64,000 bases of DNA, taken from NCBI GenBank assembly GCA_947501025.1, contig CANMUM010000002.1, positions 1 through 64,000 on the forward strand, given 5' to 3'. Below, in pieces: positions 1 to 9,113 of this stretch. The DNA is from an uncultured Paracoccaceae bacterium. GTDB lineage: Bacteria; Pseudomonadota; Alphaproteobacteria; Rhodobacterales; Rhodobacteraceae. Each line of letters begins with the position of its first letter. Within the stretch, counting starts at the first letter, position 1. A model generated the notes under the pieces. The model had not been told where the DNA came from. It saw nothing but the letters and a program-made list of their open reading frames with translations, and made no database searches. Both the position numbers and the translations under genes were made by a program.

Positions 1-1039
1 CGACATCATCGCCTTTGGTATCCGTCGTATTGGATTGGTTCAAAATACCATCATCATCTTGGTCGGCACGCAGCTCAAAAATACTATCGTAAAATGCGGA
101 TAAATCAATTCGGTCATTATCCGTTTGATCGGCAGTGATATCCACTGGATTAGAGGTAATCCCCGTTGTGGTGTCGAAATCGGTAATAACGTCGATGCCA
201 TCACCTTCTTCATAGATGAACAAATCTGCGTCATCACCACCAGTTAAGGTGTCATTGCCCACACCACCTGAAATGATATCTTCGCCAGCGCCACCGTCAA
301 TCGTATCAACACCAGCACCACCCTCGATCGTATCAGCACCATCACCACCTTCAATGGTGTCAGCGCCAGCGCCACCATCAATAATATCATCGCCATCTTC
401 ACCATAAATGAAATCAGCCCCCGCGTCACCATTAATAGTATCAATCCCAAGACCACCATAAATGATATCAGCGCCAGTACCACCGCTGATTATGTCATCA
501 CCATTACCACCATCAATGATATCAGCGCCAGTACCACCGTCGATGGTATCAGCTCCAACACCACCATCAATGGTATCAATATCCGCACCACCATAGATGA
601 AATCAGCCCCCGCGCCACCATTAATTATGTCATCACCATCTTCACCATAAATCGTATCCCCAGCAAGGCCAGTTTCAATCGTATCATTGCCTGCGCCGCC
701 ATAGACTGTGTCAATACCAACATCATCAACAATTATATCGCCGCCAGTGCCGCCTTCAATGTAGTCATTACCCTCACCACCAGTGATCGTATCAACATCC
801 GCACCACCATAAATAATGTCATTACCCTCACCACCAAGGATAGTATCTGTTCCATCACCACCATAGACTGTGTCAATACCAGCGCCAGCATCAACTGTAT
901 CATCACCCTCACCAGCATCAATTTCGTCATCACCACTACCAGCTTCGATAGTGTCATCACCAGAATCACCCGTGATTATGTCATCGTCACCTGTACCAAC
1001 TAGATCGTCGTCGTCAGTTGTACCCGTAATTGTCGCCAT
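1..1039 (-). CDS. RTX-type calcium-binding repeat protein (C-terminal end off window)
   Basis: The minus strand is open from an ATG at 1039 to the left edge, so the gene is partial at its 3' end. An SD (AAAGGAG) precedes the ATG. There is no signal peptide. From about residue 5 the protein is almost entirely glycine/aspartate nonapeptide repeats of the form GGxGxDxIx (for example GGEGNDIIYG and GGAGNDTIET), about 25 or more copies. The repeats stop near residue 265. They are followed by a non-repeat part containing FIYEEGDGID and then IDLSAFYDSI and LRADQDDDGILNQSN. This layout is typical of secreted calcium-binding proteins exported by a type I system through an uncleaved C-terminal signal. 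No ABC or membrane-fusion exporter genes are visible in the window. The exact role (adhesin, S-layer, matrix or other) cannot be told because no enzymatic domain is seen. Confidence 0.85.
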   Translation of the reverse strand, partial: MATITGTTDDDDLVGTGDDDIITGDSGDDTIEAGSGDDEIDAGEGDDTVDAGAGIDTVYGGDGTDTILGGEGNDIIYGGADVDTITGGEGNDYIEGGTGGDIIVDDVGIDTVYGGAGNDTIETGLAGDTIYGEDGDDIINGGAGADFIYGGADIDTIDGGVGADTIDGGTGADIIDGGNGDDIISGGTGADIIYGGLGIDTINGDAGADFIYGEDGDDIIDGGAGADTIEGGDGADTIEGGAGVDTIDGGAGEDIISGGVGNDTLTGGDDADLFIYEEGDGIDVITDFDTTTGITSNPVDITADQTDNDRIDLSAFYDSIFELRADQDDDGILNQSNTTDTKGDDV

Positions 1040-1507
1040 AATTTCTCTCCTTTAAAAATACTTCCAAACAGGAAGTTACATAAATAAACAACTCATACGC
1101 ACACCAACTGCAAAACAACTGAGGTGCATGAAAGCAAAAGTCAGGGAGGGGAGAGCTCTCTTAAAAAACGCAAATAATCATTGAACGACTCATCGCCCAA
1201 TTTTATATCTTATGAAAACAGTCCATTAATACACGCTTAAAAAACGAATCCCTACATTAAAAAACATTTAAATATATCTTAAAATAATCTAAAGTACCTA
1301 ACCATAGCTTAATATTTCCACTCTGACATAATTTTAGTTATTAGTCTACCCTAATATAAAGCATTAATTAAAAATACTAAACAACTGCACCATATATTGA
1401 ATAATATTTTACCGCTAAAGATAATGATCAATGAAGACAATGATCGTATCGTCAAAGGAAACAAACGTACAATCATCTAAAGATATTATTACAACGGCAC
1501 CCTCATT
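1040..1507. other. AT-rich intergenic region between phaC and RTX gene
   Basis: This stretch is strongly AT-rich and holds no convincing gene. Close to the RTX start there is a short inverted repeat (ACTTCC 1060-1065 and GGAAGT 1071-1076). Read on the minus strand it is followed by a run of T and then by the RTX ribosome binding site. The rest probably contains the RTX promoter, but I could not identify a clear -35/-10 pair. A 78-codon plus-strand reading frame starting at 1431 mainly lies antisense to the end of phaC and is not credible. Confidence 0.5.
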
Positions 1508-3283
1508 TTATACATCGAAACGTTTGCGAACATACCCACCTGGCGCAGCTTCGATTGGCGCATATTTTTTTCCAACCGTGCGAGCTGTCACCAACGCATC
1601 TCCCTGCCCTTCAAGCCAGTTCATCCAATCACTCCACCAGCTACCTTTATGTTCAGTAGCATTTTGATGCCATTTTGTAAGATCATCCGAAGGGTGATCA
1701 CCTGTCCAATATTGATATTTTTGCAATGATGGTGGATTCACAACGCCTGCAATATGCCCTGATCCCGAAAGCACGAATCTCACCTCAGCGTTTTTCATAG
1801 CCTTAGCGGCAATAAATACACTTGCCGCGGGGGCAATATGGTCTTCAATCGCAGCCAGATGATAGGTCGGTATGACGATTGATTCGACGCCCACATTGTG
1901 ATCCCCAATAGGGAGTGCATTCTTCATAAACGCGTTTTTGAGATAAAATTCATCAAGATAATATTTCTGGATTTTCAGTGGCATCGCCATTGAATCCGAG
2001 TTCCAATATAAAAGATCGAATGCCATTGGCTCTTTGCCAAGTAGGTAATTATTGACGATATAAGACCAGATCAAATCCGAGGAGCGCAATAAGTTGAATG
2101 CATTGGACATTGAGGTGGCGGGAATATACCCCTGCTCGCCAAACTGGTTAAGCAGGTCTACAGATTTCCCAGAAACAAACGCGCGCAACTCGCCTGCATG
2201 TTCAAAGTCAAATTGCGCCGTAAGAAAGGTTGATGACGCGATACATTTTTTTGCATCCTTTCCCATATCAGCAAGCAGTGAACCCACCATTGTACCACCA
2301 ATGCAGAAAGAAATGAGATGCGCTTTTTCGACCTCACATTCCGTGCAAACAACATCAATGGCCTCCCGAGCTGCATTCAATCTTGATTCCCATGTAAAAT
2401 CCCGTGTGCTTTCATCAGCATTGATCCATGAAATCATAAAAACCGTATTGCCTTGCTCGACCAGCCATTTTGCGAAACTCTTCTTCTCATTGAGATCAAG
2501 AATATAATATTTGTTGATCCAAGGCGGCACAATTAAAATCGGTTTCGAACGCACTTTCTTGGTCTGTGCTTCATATTGCAGTATTTGAAAATGCCCGTTT
2601 TCAAAAATGACTTTGCCTTTCGTCACGGCAATATTTTGTCCAACTTCAAAAGCCTTTGGGTCCACTTGCCGAACAAGCAGCTCGCCTTTTCCCCGCTTTA
2701 CATCGGCAAGCATCATTTCCATGCCGCGCACGAGATTGGCGCCTTTTTCTTTCATTGTCGTGTCCAGAACTTCGGGATTGGTTATCGCGAAATTGGCAGG
2801 ATTGATAGCTTCTACAATATTACGCGTCGTCAGCCCTGCCACGATTTTTTCTTGAGCCGACAACCCATCCACATGAGTTAATGTCTCATCCATCCAGTTT
2901 TGAAGAAACAAATAAGCGCTGCGCATAAAAGCAAATACCAAGTTTTCTTGCCAACCCGAATGGGAAAAACGACGATGGTTTATCTCCTTTTTCATATCCG
3001 AATTTGGCGCACCCAAAAAATAGCCACTCCAAATATCTTGCATACCCGTCCATAATTTCATTTGCTTTGCAAATGCCGCGTCAGGGTCTCTCCAAAAATT
3101 AAGCCATGTATTAGCAAGACTCTCATTCACATATAATGGGTCAATGGGCGTATCACCCTGCTTTACGTTTTGCATCATGGCCGATATTTCCACGAAAAGC
3201 GCCCCTGCTTTTTGTAGATTGCTCCAAAAATCGAGCGTATTTTCAAGATCATAATTGGAAATGTCTTTTTGTTCGCTTTCCAT
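1508..3283 (-). CDS. phaC: class I poly(3-hydroxyalkanoate) synthase
   Basis: Polymerises (R)-3-hydroxyacyl-CoA into polyhydroxyalkanoate storage granules in the cytoplasm. The 591-residue length fits class I PhaC. An N-terminal PhaC_N region is followed by an alpha/beta-hydrolase domain. The nucleophile lies in SFCIGGT (Cys327), the catalytic Asp in EDHIAP (Asp481) and the His in SGSGHIAGVVNPP (His510). WWSDWMNWL and AAPGGYVR near the C-terminus are typical of the family. One oddity is that the lipase-like box normally reads G-x-C-x-G, but here the first glycine is serine. No phaA, phaB or phaR is adjacent; a phasin-like gene lies at 57.1-57.6 kb. The ATG at 3283 is used; upstream sequence reads AGGGAGAATACATC, giving a good SD. 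Confidence 0.95.
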   Translation of the reverse strand: MESEQKDISNYDLENTLDFWSNLQKAGALFVEISAMMQNVKQGDTPIDPLYVNESLANTWLNFWRDPDAAFAKQMKLWTGMQDIWSGYFLGAPNSDMKKEINHRRFSHSGWQENLVFAFMRSAYLFLQNWMDETLTHVDGLSAQEKIVAGLTTRNIVEAINPANFAITNPEVLDTTMKEKGANLVRGMEMMLADVKRGKGELLVRQVDPKAFEVGQNIAVTKGKVIFENGHFQILQYEAQTKKVRSKPILIVPPWINKYYILDLNEKKSFAKWLVEQGNTVFMISWINADESTRDFTWESRLNAAREAIDVVCTECEVEKAHLISFCIGGTMVGSLLADMGKDAKKCIASSTFLTAQFDFEHAGELRAFVSGKSVDLLNQFGEQGYIPATSMSNAFNLLRSSDLIWSYIVNNYLLGKEPMAFDLLYWNSDSMAMPLKIQKYYLDEFYLKNAFMKNALPIGDHNVGVESIVIPTYHLAAIEDHIAPAASVFIAAKAMKNAEVRFVLSGSGHIAGVVNPPSLQKYQYWTGDHPSDDLTKWHQNATEHKGSWWSDWMNWLEGQGDALVTARTVGKKYAPIEAAPGGYVRKRFDV

Positions 3284-3341
3284 GATGTATTCTCCCTGAT
3301 AGAATGATCTTACGGTGAAATATCAAAAATGGAAGATAAAA

Positions 3342-3530
3342 ATGGCCAACTGCACATCAATGATGAAAAAAATTACAGTTTTATTTATGATGGCTGCATC
3401 TATGTCTGGTTGTGCCATTTTAGACATCGCGCCTGAGAATGGTTTTCCTGAAATGGTCGATGAGGTGAAAGAGGCACCTGATTTATTAAGCACTGAAGCC
3501 TATAATTTTCATAACAATCCTCGATTATAA
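3342..3530 (+). CDS. small putative lipoprotein, function unknown
   Basis: A 62-residue product with a short charged start, a hydrophobic stretch (ITVLFMMAA) and a lipobox-like SMSGC, so a lipid-anchored mature peptide of about 40 residues is predicted. The start at 3342 is chosen because GGAAG lies six bases upstream; a GTG at 3315 is an alternative, and a later ATG at 3363 lacks an SD. The mature part (APENGFPEMVDEVKEAPDLL) is acidic and resembles no family I recognise. It is divergent from phaC and precedes the aminotransferase gene by about 80 bases. Confidence 0.5.
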   Translation: MANCTSMMKKITVLFMMAASMSGCAILDIAPENGFPEMVDEVKEAPDLLSTEAYNFHNNPRL

Positions 3531-3608
3531 TACCAATATTCTTAAATTATCGACTTTTCCTTCATTGTTTATCCGCATATAAGATTTCTAAATCACTGTG
3601 GACGGAAC

Positions 3609-4841
3609 ATGGATACCAATTTTTATCGCGCTAAGCGCTTACCACCTTATGTTTTTGCGGAAATCAATCGCCTTAAAGCGGAGTTGAGATCGGCTGGCAA
3701 AGACATTATCGATTTTGGTATGGGCAATCCCGATATGAAAACGCCATCTCATATCGTTGAAAAACTCATTGAAACGGTAGGCAAGCCAGATACTCACGGT
3801 TATTCATCTTCAAAGGGTATCCCCGGATTGCGCAAAGCACAAACGGGTTATTATGCGCGCCGTTGGGGTGTGAAACTTGATCCAGAAACCGAAGTGATCG
3901 CAACGCTCGGATCCAAAGAGGGCCTTGCCAATATGGCCATGGCGATTACAGCACCTGGTGATACCGTCCTTGTCCCAAACCCTGCATACCCTATTCATCC
4001 CTATGGCTTTATGATTGCAGGCGGGACATTGCGCCATGTGCCCGCAATTAAGGAAGATGGCTCATTTTGCCCCGAAACCTATATGCGTCATATGGATCGT
4101 GCACTCCGCCATTCTGTCCCCAAACCTATTGCTATGATCGTTTCATTCCCAAGCAATCCAACGGCTCATGTTTGTGATCTGGAATTTTATCGCGAAGTTA
4201 TTGCCTTTGCGAAAAAACACCAAATTTGGGTTCTATCCGATTTGGCCTATTCTGAGATTTATTATAATGGCAAACCAACGCCTTCAATATTGCAGGTAGA
4301 GGGCGCGAAAGAAGTTGCGATTGAATTCACCTCCATGTCCAAAACTTTTGCGATGGCAGGTTGGCGCATGGGATTTGCTGTTGGAAATCACCATCTCATC
4401 TCGGCTCTCGCAAAAATCAAATCCTATCTCGATTATGGTGCATTCACACCCGTGCAGGTTGCAGCTGCGGCCGCACTCAATGGCCCTGATGATCCAATCA
4501 AAGACATTCGCGCAACATATCATGCCCGCCGCGACGTTTTGATTGAAAGCATGGGGCGTTCAGGTTGGGATATTACACCGCCTGAAGCATCAATGTTTGC
4601 ATGGGCCAAAATTCCTGACGAATTTACCAGCCTTGGCTCTATGAATTTTGCAAAAATGCTCCTACAAGAAGCCGATGTCGCTGTCGCGCCTGGACTTGGT
4701 TTTGGTGAGTATGGTGAAGGATTTGTACGAGTTGGACTTGTCGAAAACGAGCAACGCATTCGTCAAGCGGCTCGCAATGTGAGAAAACTATTTCAAAACA
4801 AAGATCAATTGATCTCTAAATACACGCCTGAGGAAGAATAA
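3609..4841 (+). CDS. PLP-dependent class I/II aminotransferase (alanine transaminase / LL-DAP aminotransferase-like)
   Basis: A fold-type I aminotransferase of 410 residues. Landmarks are DFGMGNPDM at the N-terminus, the PLP-stacking region VPNPAYPIHPYG, the PSNPT loop, SDLAYSEI for the cofactor Asp/Tyr, and the Schiff-base lysine in SMSKTFAMAGWRMGF (Lys245). The family includes AlaC-type glutamate-pyruvate transaminases and is often labelled LL-diaminopimelate aminotransferase in alphaproteobacteria; substrate cannot be settled from sequence. It is one base upstream of hom, and this pairing before glpX and recJ is conserved in the class, suggesting amino-acid biosynthesis. SD-like GGACGG precedes the ATG. 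Confidence 0.92.
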   Translation: MDTNFYRAKRLPPYVFAEINRLKAELRSAGKDIIDFGMGNPDMKTPSHIVEKLIETVGKPDTHGYSSSKGIPGLRKAQTGYYARRWGVKLDPETEVIATLGSKEGLANMAMAITAPGDTVLVPNPAYPIHPYGFMIAGGTLRHVPAIKEDGSFCPETYMRHMDRALRHSVPKPIAMIVSFPSNPTAHVCDLEFYREVIAFAKKHQIWVLSDLAYSEIYYNGKPTPSILQVEGAKEVAIEFTSMSKTFAMAGWRMGFAVGNHHLISALAKIKSYLDYGAFTPVQVAAAAALNGPDDPIKDIRATYHARRDVLIESMGRSGWDITPPEASMFAWAKIPDEFTSLGSMNFAKMLLQEADVAVAPGLGFGEYGEGFVRVGLVENEQRIRQAARNVRKLFQNKDQLISKYTPEEE

Positions 4842-4842
4842 T

Positions 4843-6132
4843 ATGTCAAATCCGAAAATTCGCATTGCAATCGCTGGTCTTGGAACTGTTGGCCAAGGTC
4901 TCATTGAGATTGTTCAACGCAATGGCGAATTGTTAACAGCGCGAACTGGGCATGATTTTGAAATCGTTGCGATCAATGCGCGCTCCAAAACGAAAAATCG
5001 TGAAGTTGATATTTCATCCTATGAATGGATGGATGATCCAATCGCGATGGCAAAGCGTGATGACATTGATGTTGTGGTTGAGCTGATTGGTGGCGAAGAT
5101 GGGGTCGCCAAAGCTTTTGTCGAAGCCGCTTTGGAATCAGGCAAGCATGTCGTCACAGCCAATAAAGCGCTCCTCGCCCATTACGGCAATGAACTTGCCA
5201 CGCTTGCTGAATCCAAGGGCAAATCCTTGCGTTATGAAGCCGCTGTGGCTGGTGGTATTCCGATCATAAAATCTCTTGGTGAAGGTTTTGCAGGCAATGC
5301 CATCAAGCGCATCTCAGGTATCATGAATGGGACGACAAATTATATGCTCACACGGATGGAAGGCGAAAAGATTTCCTATGACGCCGTTTTTGATGCAGCC
5401 AATCAGCTTGGATATTTAGAAGCCGATCCCTCACTTGATGTCGGGGGAATTGATGCCGCTCATAAATTGGCAATTCTCACGGCTCTTGGTTTTGGTCAAA
5501 AACTCGATTTTGATAATGTGAATATCGAGGGCATTGAAAATGTATCTCTCGTTGATATTGAACGCGCTGCTGAACTTGGTTTCCGTATCAAGCTTGTATG
5601 TTCTGCCGAAGCAACGCCTGATGGCGTTTACCAATCGGTTGCCCCTGCGCTTGTCCCGCTCGATTCACCGCTTGGTCAATGCATGGGTGTTCTGAATATG
5701 GTCGTTGTGGAAGGTGACGCAATTGGCAAATGTGTTTTACAAGGCCCAGGTGCGGGTCGTGGGGCGACAGCGTCAGCCGTGATTGGTGATATTTGCGATA
5801 TTGCCCGCAATTTACAAATGCCCGTTTTTGGTGCTGCTCATGACACATTATTGACGCCAAAATCGGATGCAATTGCCAAGGCATCACCATTTTATGTGAG
5901 GCTTCAACTTGATGATCAGGTTGGTGTTCTGGCACAAGTCGCACAAGCATTCGCCGCGGAAAGCATTTCAATCGATGAACTGCGCCAGCTCGATCATGAA
6001 GGCGACGAAACACCGCTCATCTTGGTCACACACGCAACTGAACCTGTAAAATTGCACCGCGCACTTGCTGCGATCAATAAACTGGATGCGGTGCTCAGCA
6101 ACCCAATCGCTTTCCGTATAGAGGAAAATTAA
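4843..6132 (+). CDS. hom: homoserine dehydrogenase
   Basis: Reduces aspartate semialdehyde to homoserine with NAD(P)H, the branch point to threonine and methionine. The 429-residue protein has an N-terminal Rossmann fold (GLGTVGQG, residues 12-19), the catalytic domain motifs MNGTTNYML and LEADPSLDVGGIDAAHK, and a C-terminal ACT domain from about residue 350 (VRLQLDDQVGVLAQVAQAF) that usually binds threonine for feedback inhibition. It starts one base after the aminotransferase stop and lies 29 bases before glpX, so cotranscription is likely. Confidence 0.96.
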   Translation: MSNPKIRIAIAGLGTVGQGLIEIVQRNGELLTARTGHDFEIVAINARSKTKNREVDISSYEWMDDPIAMAKRDDIDVVVELIGGEDGVAKAFVEAALESGKHVVTANKALLAHYGNELATLAESKGKSLRYEAAVAGGIPIIKSLGEGFAGNAIKRISGIMNGTTNYMLTRMEGEKISYDAVFDAANQLGYLEADPSLDVGGIDAAHKLAILTALGFGQKLDFDNVNIEGIENVSLVDIERAAELGFRIKLVCSAEATPDGVYQSVAPALVPLDSPLGQCMGVLNMVVVEGDAIGKCVLQGPGAGRGATASAVIGDICDIARNLQMPVFGAAHDTLLTPKSDAIAKASPFYVRLQLDDQVGVLAQVAQAFAAESISIDELRQLDHEGDETPLILVTHATEPVKLHRALAAINKLDAVLSNPIAFRIEEN

Positions 6133-6161
6133 TTTCAACATCAAACGACACGAGGCCCAAA

Positions 6162-7124
6162 ATGTCGAAAAAACCAGAATTTACAGATAGATTATTATCG
6201 CTCGGACTTGCGCGCGTATCCGAAGCCGCTGCCATTGAAAGCGCAAAGCTTATCGGTGGTGGTGACGAAAAAGCTGCCGACCAAGTTGCAGTTAACGCGA
6301 TGCGTGAACAACTCAACCTCCTTGATATACAAGGCACCGTGGTCATTGGTGAAGGCGAGCGTGATGAAGCGCCAATGCTTTTCATCGGTGAAGAGGTTGG
6401 CTCAGGCAAAGGGCCGGAGGTGGACATCGCTCTTGATCCATTGGAAGGCACCACATTGACAGCAAAAGATATGCCAAATGCATTGACGGTTATTTCAATG
6501 GCGCCGCGTGGAACAATGCTTCATGCACCTGATGTCTATATGGACAAGCTTGCGATTGGACCAGGTTTTGATGAAGGCGTGGTGACACTTGACATGACAC
6601 CAACGCAGCGCGTTGAAGCGCTTGCAAAAGCTAAAGGCTGCAAACCCTCTGATCTCATGCTCTGTGTATTGGAGCGTGAACGCCATGACGAAATGATCAA
6701 AGAGCTTCGCGCAACAGGTGCCCGCATTCGTCTCATTACGGATGGAGATGTTGCAGCTGTGATGCATTGTGCCGAACCTGATCTCACTGGTATTGATATG
6801 TATATGGGTTCGGGTGGCGCGCCTGAGGGTGTGCTTGCGGCTTCGGCTTTGAAATGCATGGGCGGTCAGATCCAAGGGCGTCTTTTGTTTAGAAATGATG
6901 ATGAACGTGGGCGTGCTGAGCGCGCAGGGATTACCGATTTTAATCGCATCTATACCCGTGATGATATGGTGCGCGCTGATGTGATTTTTGCGGCAACAGG
7001 TGTAACCAATGGCTCGCTTGTGAGCGGCGCACGCGATAATGGGCGTTATATCGAAACCGAAACTTTGCTTATGCGTTCAAAAACGCAATCTGTGCGTCGC
7101 ATTCATTATCGGCAGAAAATTTGA
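6162..7124 (+). CDS. glpX: fructose-1,6-bisphosphatase class II
   Basis: Hydrolyses fructose-1,6-bisphosphate in gluconeogenesis. The 320-residue length and the metal-site motifs IGEGERDEAPML and DIALDPLEGTT (Asp88, Asp92, Glu95) place it in the GlpX class. Further landmarks are RIRLITDGDVAA and MGSGGAPEGVLAA. It sits between hom and recJ, the usual alphaproteobacterial order. An SD-like GAGG lies upstream of the ATG, and the stop codon overlaps the recJ start. Confidence 0.96.
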   Translation: MSKKPEFTDRLLSLGLARVSEAAAIESAKLIGGGDEKAADQVAVNAMREQLNLLDIQGTVVIGEGERDEAPMLFIGEEVGSGKGPEVDIALDPLEGTTLTAKDMPNALTVISMAPRGTMLHAPDVYMDKLAIGPGFDEGVVTLDMTPTQRVEALAKAKGCKPSDLMLCVLERERHDEMIKELRATGARIRLITDGDVAAVMHCAEPDLTGIDMYMGSGGAPEGVLAASALKCMGGQIQGRLLFRNDDERGRAERAGITDFNRIYTRDDMVRADVIFAATGVTNGSLVSGARDNGRYIETETLLMRSKTQSVRRIHYRQKI

Positions 7125-8854
7125 CGCATTTAGGCGTAAGTAAATCTCAAACGGGTCGTGCTTGGCGCGGCCCAACGCCAGATATTCTCGAAACGGCCGA
7201 TCAACTCACGAGCCTTGCAGGCATTGATCCAACACTGGCTAAAATCTATGCGCGTCTAGGGGCAACGCTCTCGACACTCGATCAGTTTCGCGATCCGCGT
7301 CTGCGCGATCTCCTTCCAGACCCAAGTTCACTTCTCGATATGGACAATGCCGTTGCGCGGATATCAAAGGCCATAGATAGCAAAGAAAACATCGCGATTT
7401 TTGCCGATTATGATGTGGATGGTGCATCAAGCGCTGCTCTGCTTATCGACTATCTCCGCGCCTTTGATATCGCGCCCTCACTTTATATTCCCGATCGTTT
7501 GAGCGAAGGATATGGCCCCAATATTCCTGCCATGGAAGCGCTTGCCCAAGATCATAGTCTCATCATCACAGTGGATTGCGGCACGCTCTCATTTGAACCT
7601 ATCAAAGCTGCTGTTGCCCTTGGTGCTGAAGTCATTGTTCTTGATCACCATATGGCGGGTGAGCAACTGCCAAATGCGATTACCGTTAATCCGAACAGAC
7701 AAGATTGCGATAATGCGCTTGGGCATTTATGTGCCGCAGGCGTTGTATTTCTTGTTCTTGTTGGGCTGAACCGTGCGCGCAAAGATACATCACCGACGCC
7801 TGATCTCATGGCTATGCTTGATCTTGTTGCCTTGGCGACCGTTGCAGATGTAGCCCCTCTCATTGGCGTTAACCGCGCCTTTGTGCGCACAGGGCTTGAG
7901 GTAATGGCCGCGCGCAAACGCGCAGGCTTGCGCATGTTAATTGATCAACATTTATCTTTTCAAAAACTTGAAGCCGAGCATATCGGTTTCGTTTTGGGCC
8001 CACGTTTGAATGCTGGTGGCCGTATTGGTCGTTCCATTACCGCCACTCAGCTCCTCACCTGTCAAACCGATGCTGAAGCGGGCCAGATTATGGCTGAGCT
8101 GGAAGATTTAAACAGCGCGCGGCGTGACATAGAAGCCGCCATCACATCAGAAGCCATCGCGCAAGTCGAATCAAATATGGATCGCACAGAGCATTTCGTC
8201 TATGCCACTGGCGCTGACTGGCATCCGGGGGTGCTTGGGATCGTTGCCGCGCGCTTAAAGTCACATTTTGGTAAACCCGCTGTTGTATTGACGCAATCAG
8301 AGCAAGAATTAACAGGTTCCGCGCGCTCAATTGCAGGCATTGACCTTGGCGGAGCCGTTGCCCGTTTAAGTGACGAGGGTTTAATCACTAAAGGCGGCGG
8401 TCATAAAATGGCGGCAGGTTTATCGCTTACGGCTCAAAAACTTGAAGAAGCGATGGCCCGTCTTGATCACCTGCTCACCCGCCAAAGCAACGCACTCATC
8501 CCTGCGCTTGATTATGATGCCGTCATTGCGCCAAGCGCGATATCAATTTCTCTTATCGATAGTTTTCATAGCGCGGGCCCATTTGGTGCGATGGCAGCAC
8601 CGCCCATTTTCGTCTTGCCCGATATGCGTTTGCAATCTCGAACAATCCTAAAAGACAGGCATATTAAATATCGGTTCCATGCAAGCGGCCAAAATGTCGA
8701 TATTATGAGCTTTAATTCCGTTGCTGGTCCACTCGATATAGGTGAAGCCCATCCCCCAGAGCAACGCTTCCATATTGCCGTGACATTAAAAAAGAACTTT
8801 TGGAATGGTCGGGAAACGGCGCAAATTTTCCTTGAAGACATCGCAATGGCATAA
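7121..8854 (+). CDS. recJ: single-stranded-DNA-specific exonuclease RecJ
   Basis: A 5'-3' single-strand exonuclease of the DHH phosphoesterase family used in recombination and mismatch repair. Motif I is DYDVDG (Asp97 onward), motif III is the VLDHH signature, and the DHHA1 part contains SARSIAGIDLGGAV and TKGGGHKMAAG. Length of 577 residues is normal. The start is the TTG at 7121, which overlaps the glpX stop (TTGA); it is preferred because LGVSKSQTGRAW matches the conserved RecJ N-terminus. Translation is probably coupled to glpX. Confidence 0.95.
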   Translation: MTHLGVSKSQTGRAWRGPTPDILETADQLTSLAGIDPTLAKIYARLGATLSTLDQFRDPRLRDLLPDPSSLLDMDNAVARISKAIDSKENIAIFADYDVDGASSAALLIDYLRAFDIAPSLYIPDRLSEGYGPNIPAMEALAQDHSLIITVDCGTLSFEPIKAAVALGAEVIVLDHHMAGEQLPNAITVNPNRQDCDNALGHLCAAGVVFLVLVGLNRARKDTSPTPDLMAMLDLVALATVADVAPLIGVNRAFVRTGLEVMAARKRAGLRMLIDQHLSFQKLEAEHIGFVLGPRLNAGGRIGRSITATQLLTCQTDAEAGQIMAELEDLNSARRDIEAAITSEAIAQVESNMDRTEHFVYATGADWHPGVLGIVAARLKSHFGKPAVVLTQSEQELTGSARSIAGIDLGGAVARLSDEGLITKGGGHKMAAGLSLTAQKLEEAMARLDHLLTRQSNALIPALDYDAVIAPSAISISLIDSFHSAGPFGAMAAPPIFVLPDMRLQSRTILKDRHIKYRFHASGQNVDIMSFNSVAGPLDIGEAHPPEQRFHIAVTLKKNFWNGRETAQIFLEDIAMA

Positions 8855-8890
8855 ACATTAAAAAATTTTGTAAATCTGTGTTTTTTCGGC

Positions 8891-8919
8891 TTGATCTCGA
8901 CAAGTTTAATGCGTAAATA
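8891..8919 (+). promoter_or_regulatory. sigma-70-type promoter for tRNA-Glu
   Basis: TTGATC (8891-8896), a 17-base spacer and TAAATA (8914-8919) lie 16 bases before the tRNA. The spacing is ideal; the assignment is by eye. Confidence 0.5.
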
Positions 8920-8935
8920 CCCCTCACTGAGATGT

Positions 8936-9010
8936 GGTTCCTTCGTCTATCGGTTAGGACGCCAGGTTTTCATCCTGGAAAGAGGGGTTCGATTCCCCTA
9001 GGAACTGCCA
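8936..9010 (+). tRNA. tRNA-Glu (anticodon TTC)
   Basis: The cloverleaf can be folded by hand. The acceptor stem is GGTTCCT/AGGAACT with a G-T pair at position 1-72, and the anticodon stem is CCAGG/CCTGG with loop TTTTCAT (anticodon TTC at 8969-8971). The T arm is AGGGG-TTCGATT-CCCCT, the discriminator base is G and CCA is encoded. A transcription terminator follows 20 bases later, so it is a stand-alone unit. Confidence 0.95.
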
Positions 9011-9030
9011 ATCAGTGTGAATATAAAAAC

Positions 9031-9055
9031 GCGGCCTTTGGGTCGCATTTTTTTT
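9031..9055 (+). terminator. rho-independent terminator after tRNA-Glu
   Basis: GCGGCC, loop TTTG, GGTCGC (one G-T pair), then ATTTTTTTT. Confidence 0.85.
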
Positions 9056-9113
9056 GCTTCTATGTAATATTTCTCCTCTACATTCGTATTGAACTTTATA
9101 TATGGAGAAGAAA

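Noticed and set aside
216-483. Several 60-80 codon frames on both strands inside the repeat region
   Set aside because: They are low-complexity products of the repeat read in other frames, without start signals.
1-1039. Dense short repeats resembling a CRISPR or minisatellite array
   Set aside because: The repeats keep a single reading frame on the minus strand and translate as RTX nonapeptides; there are no constant-length spacers.
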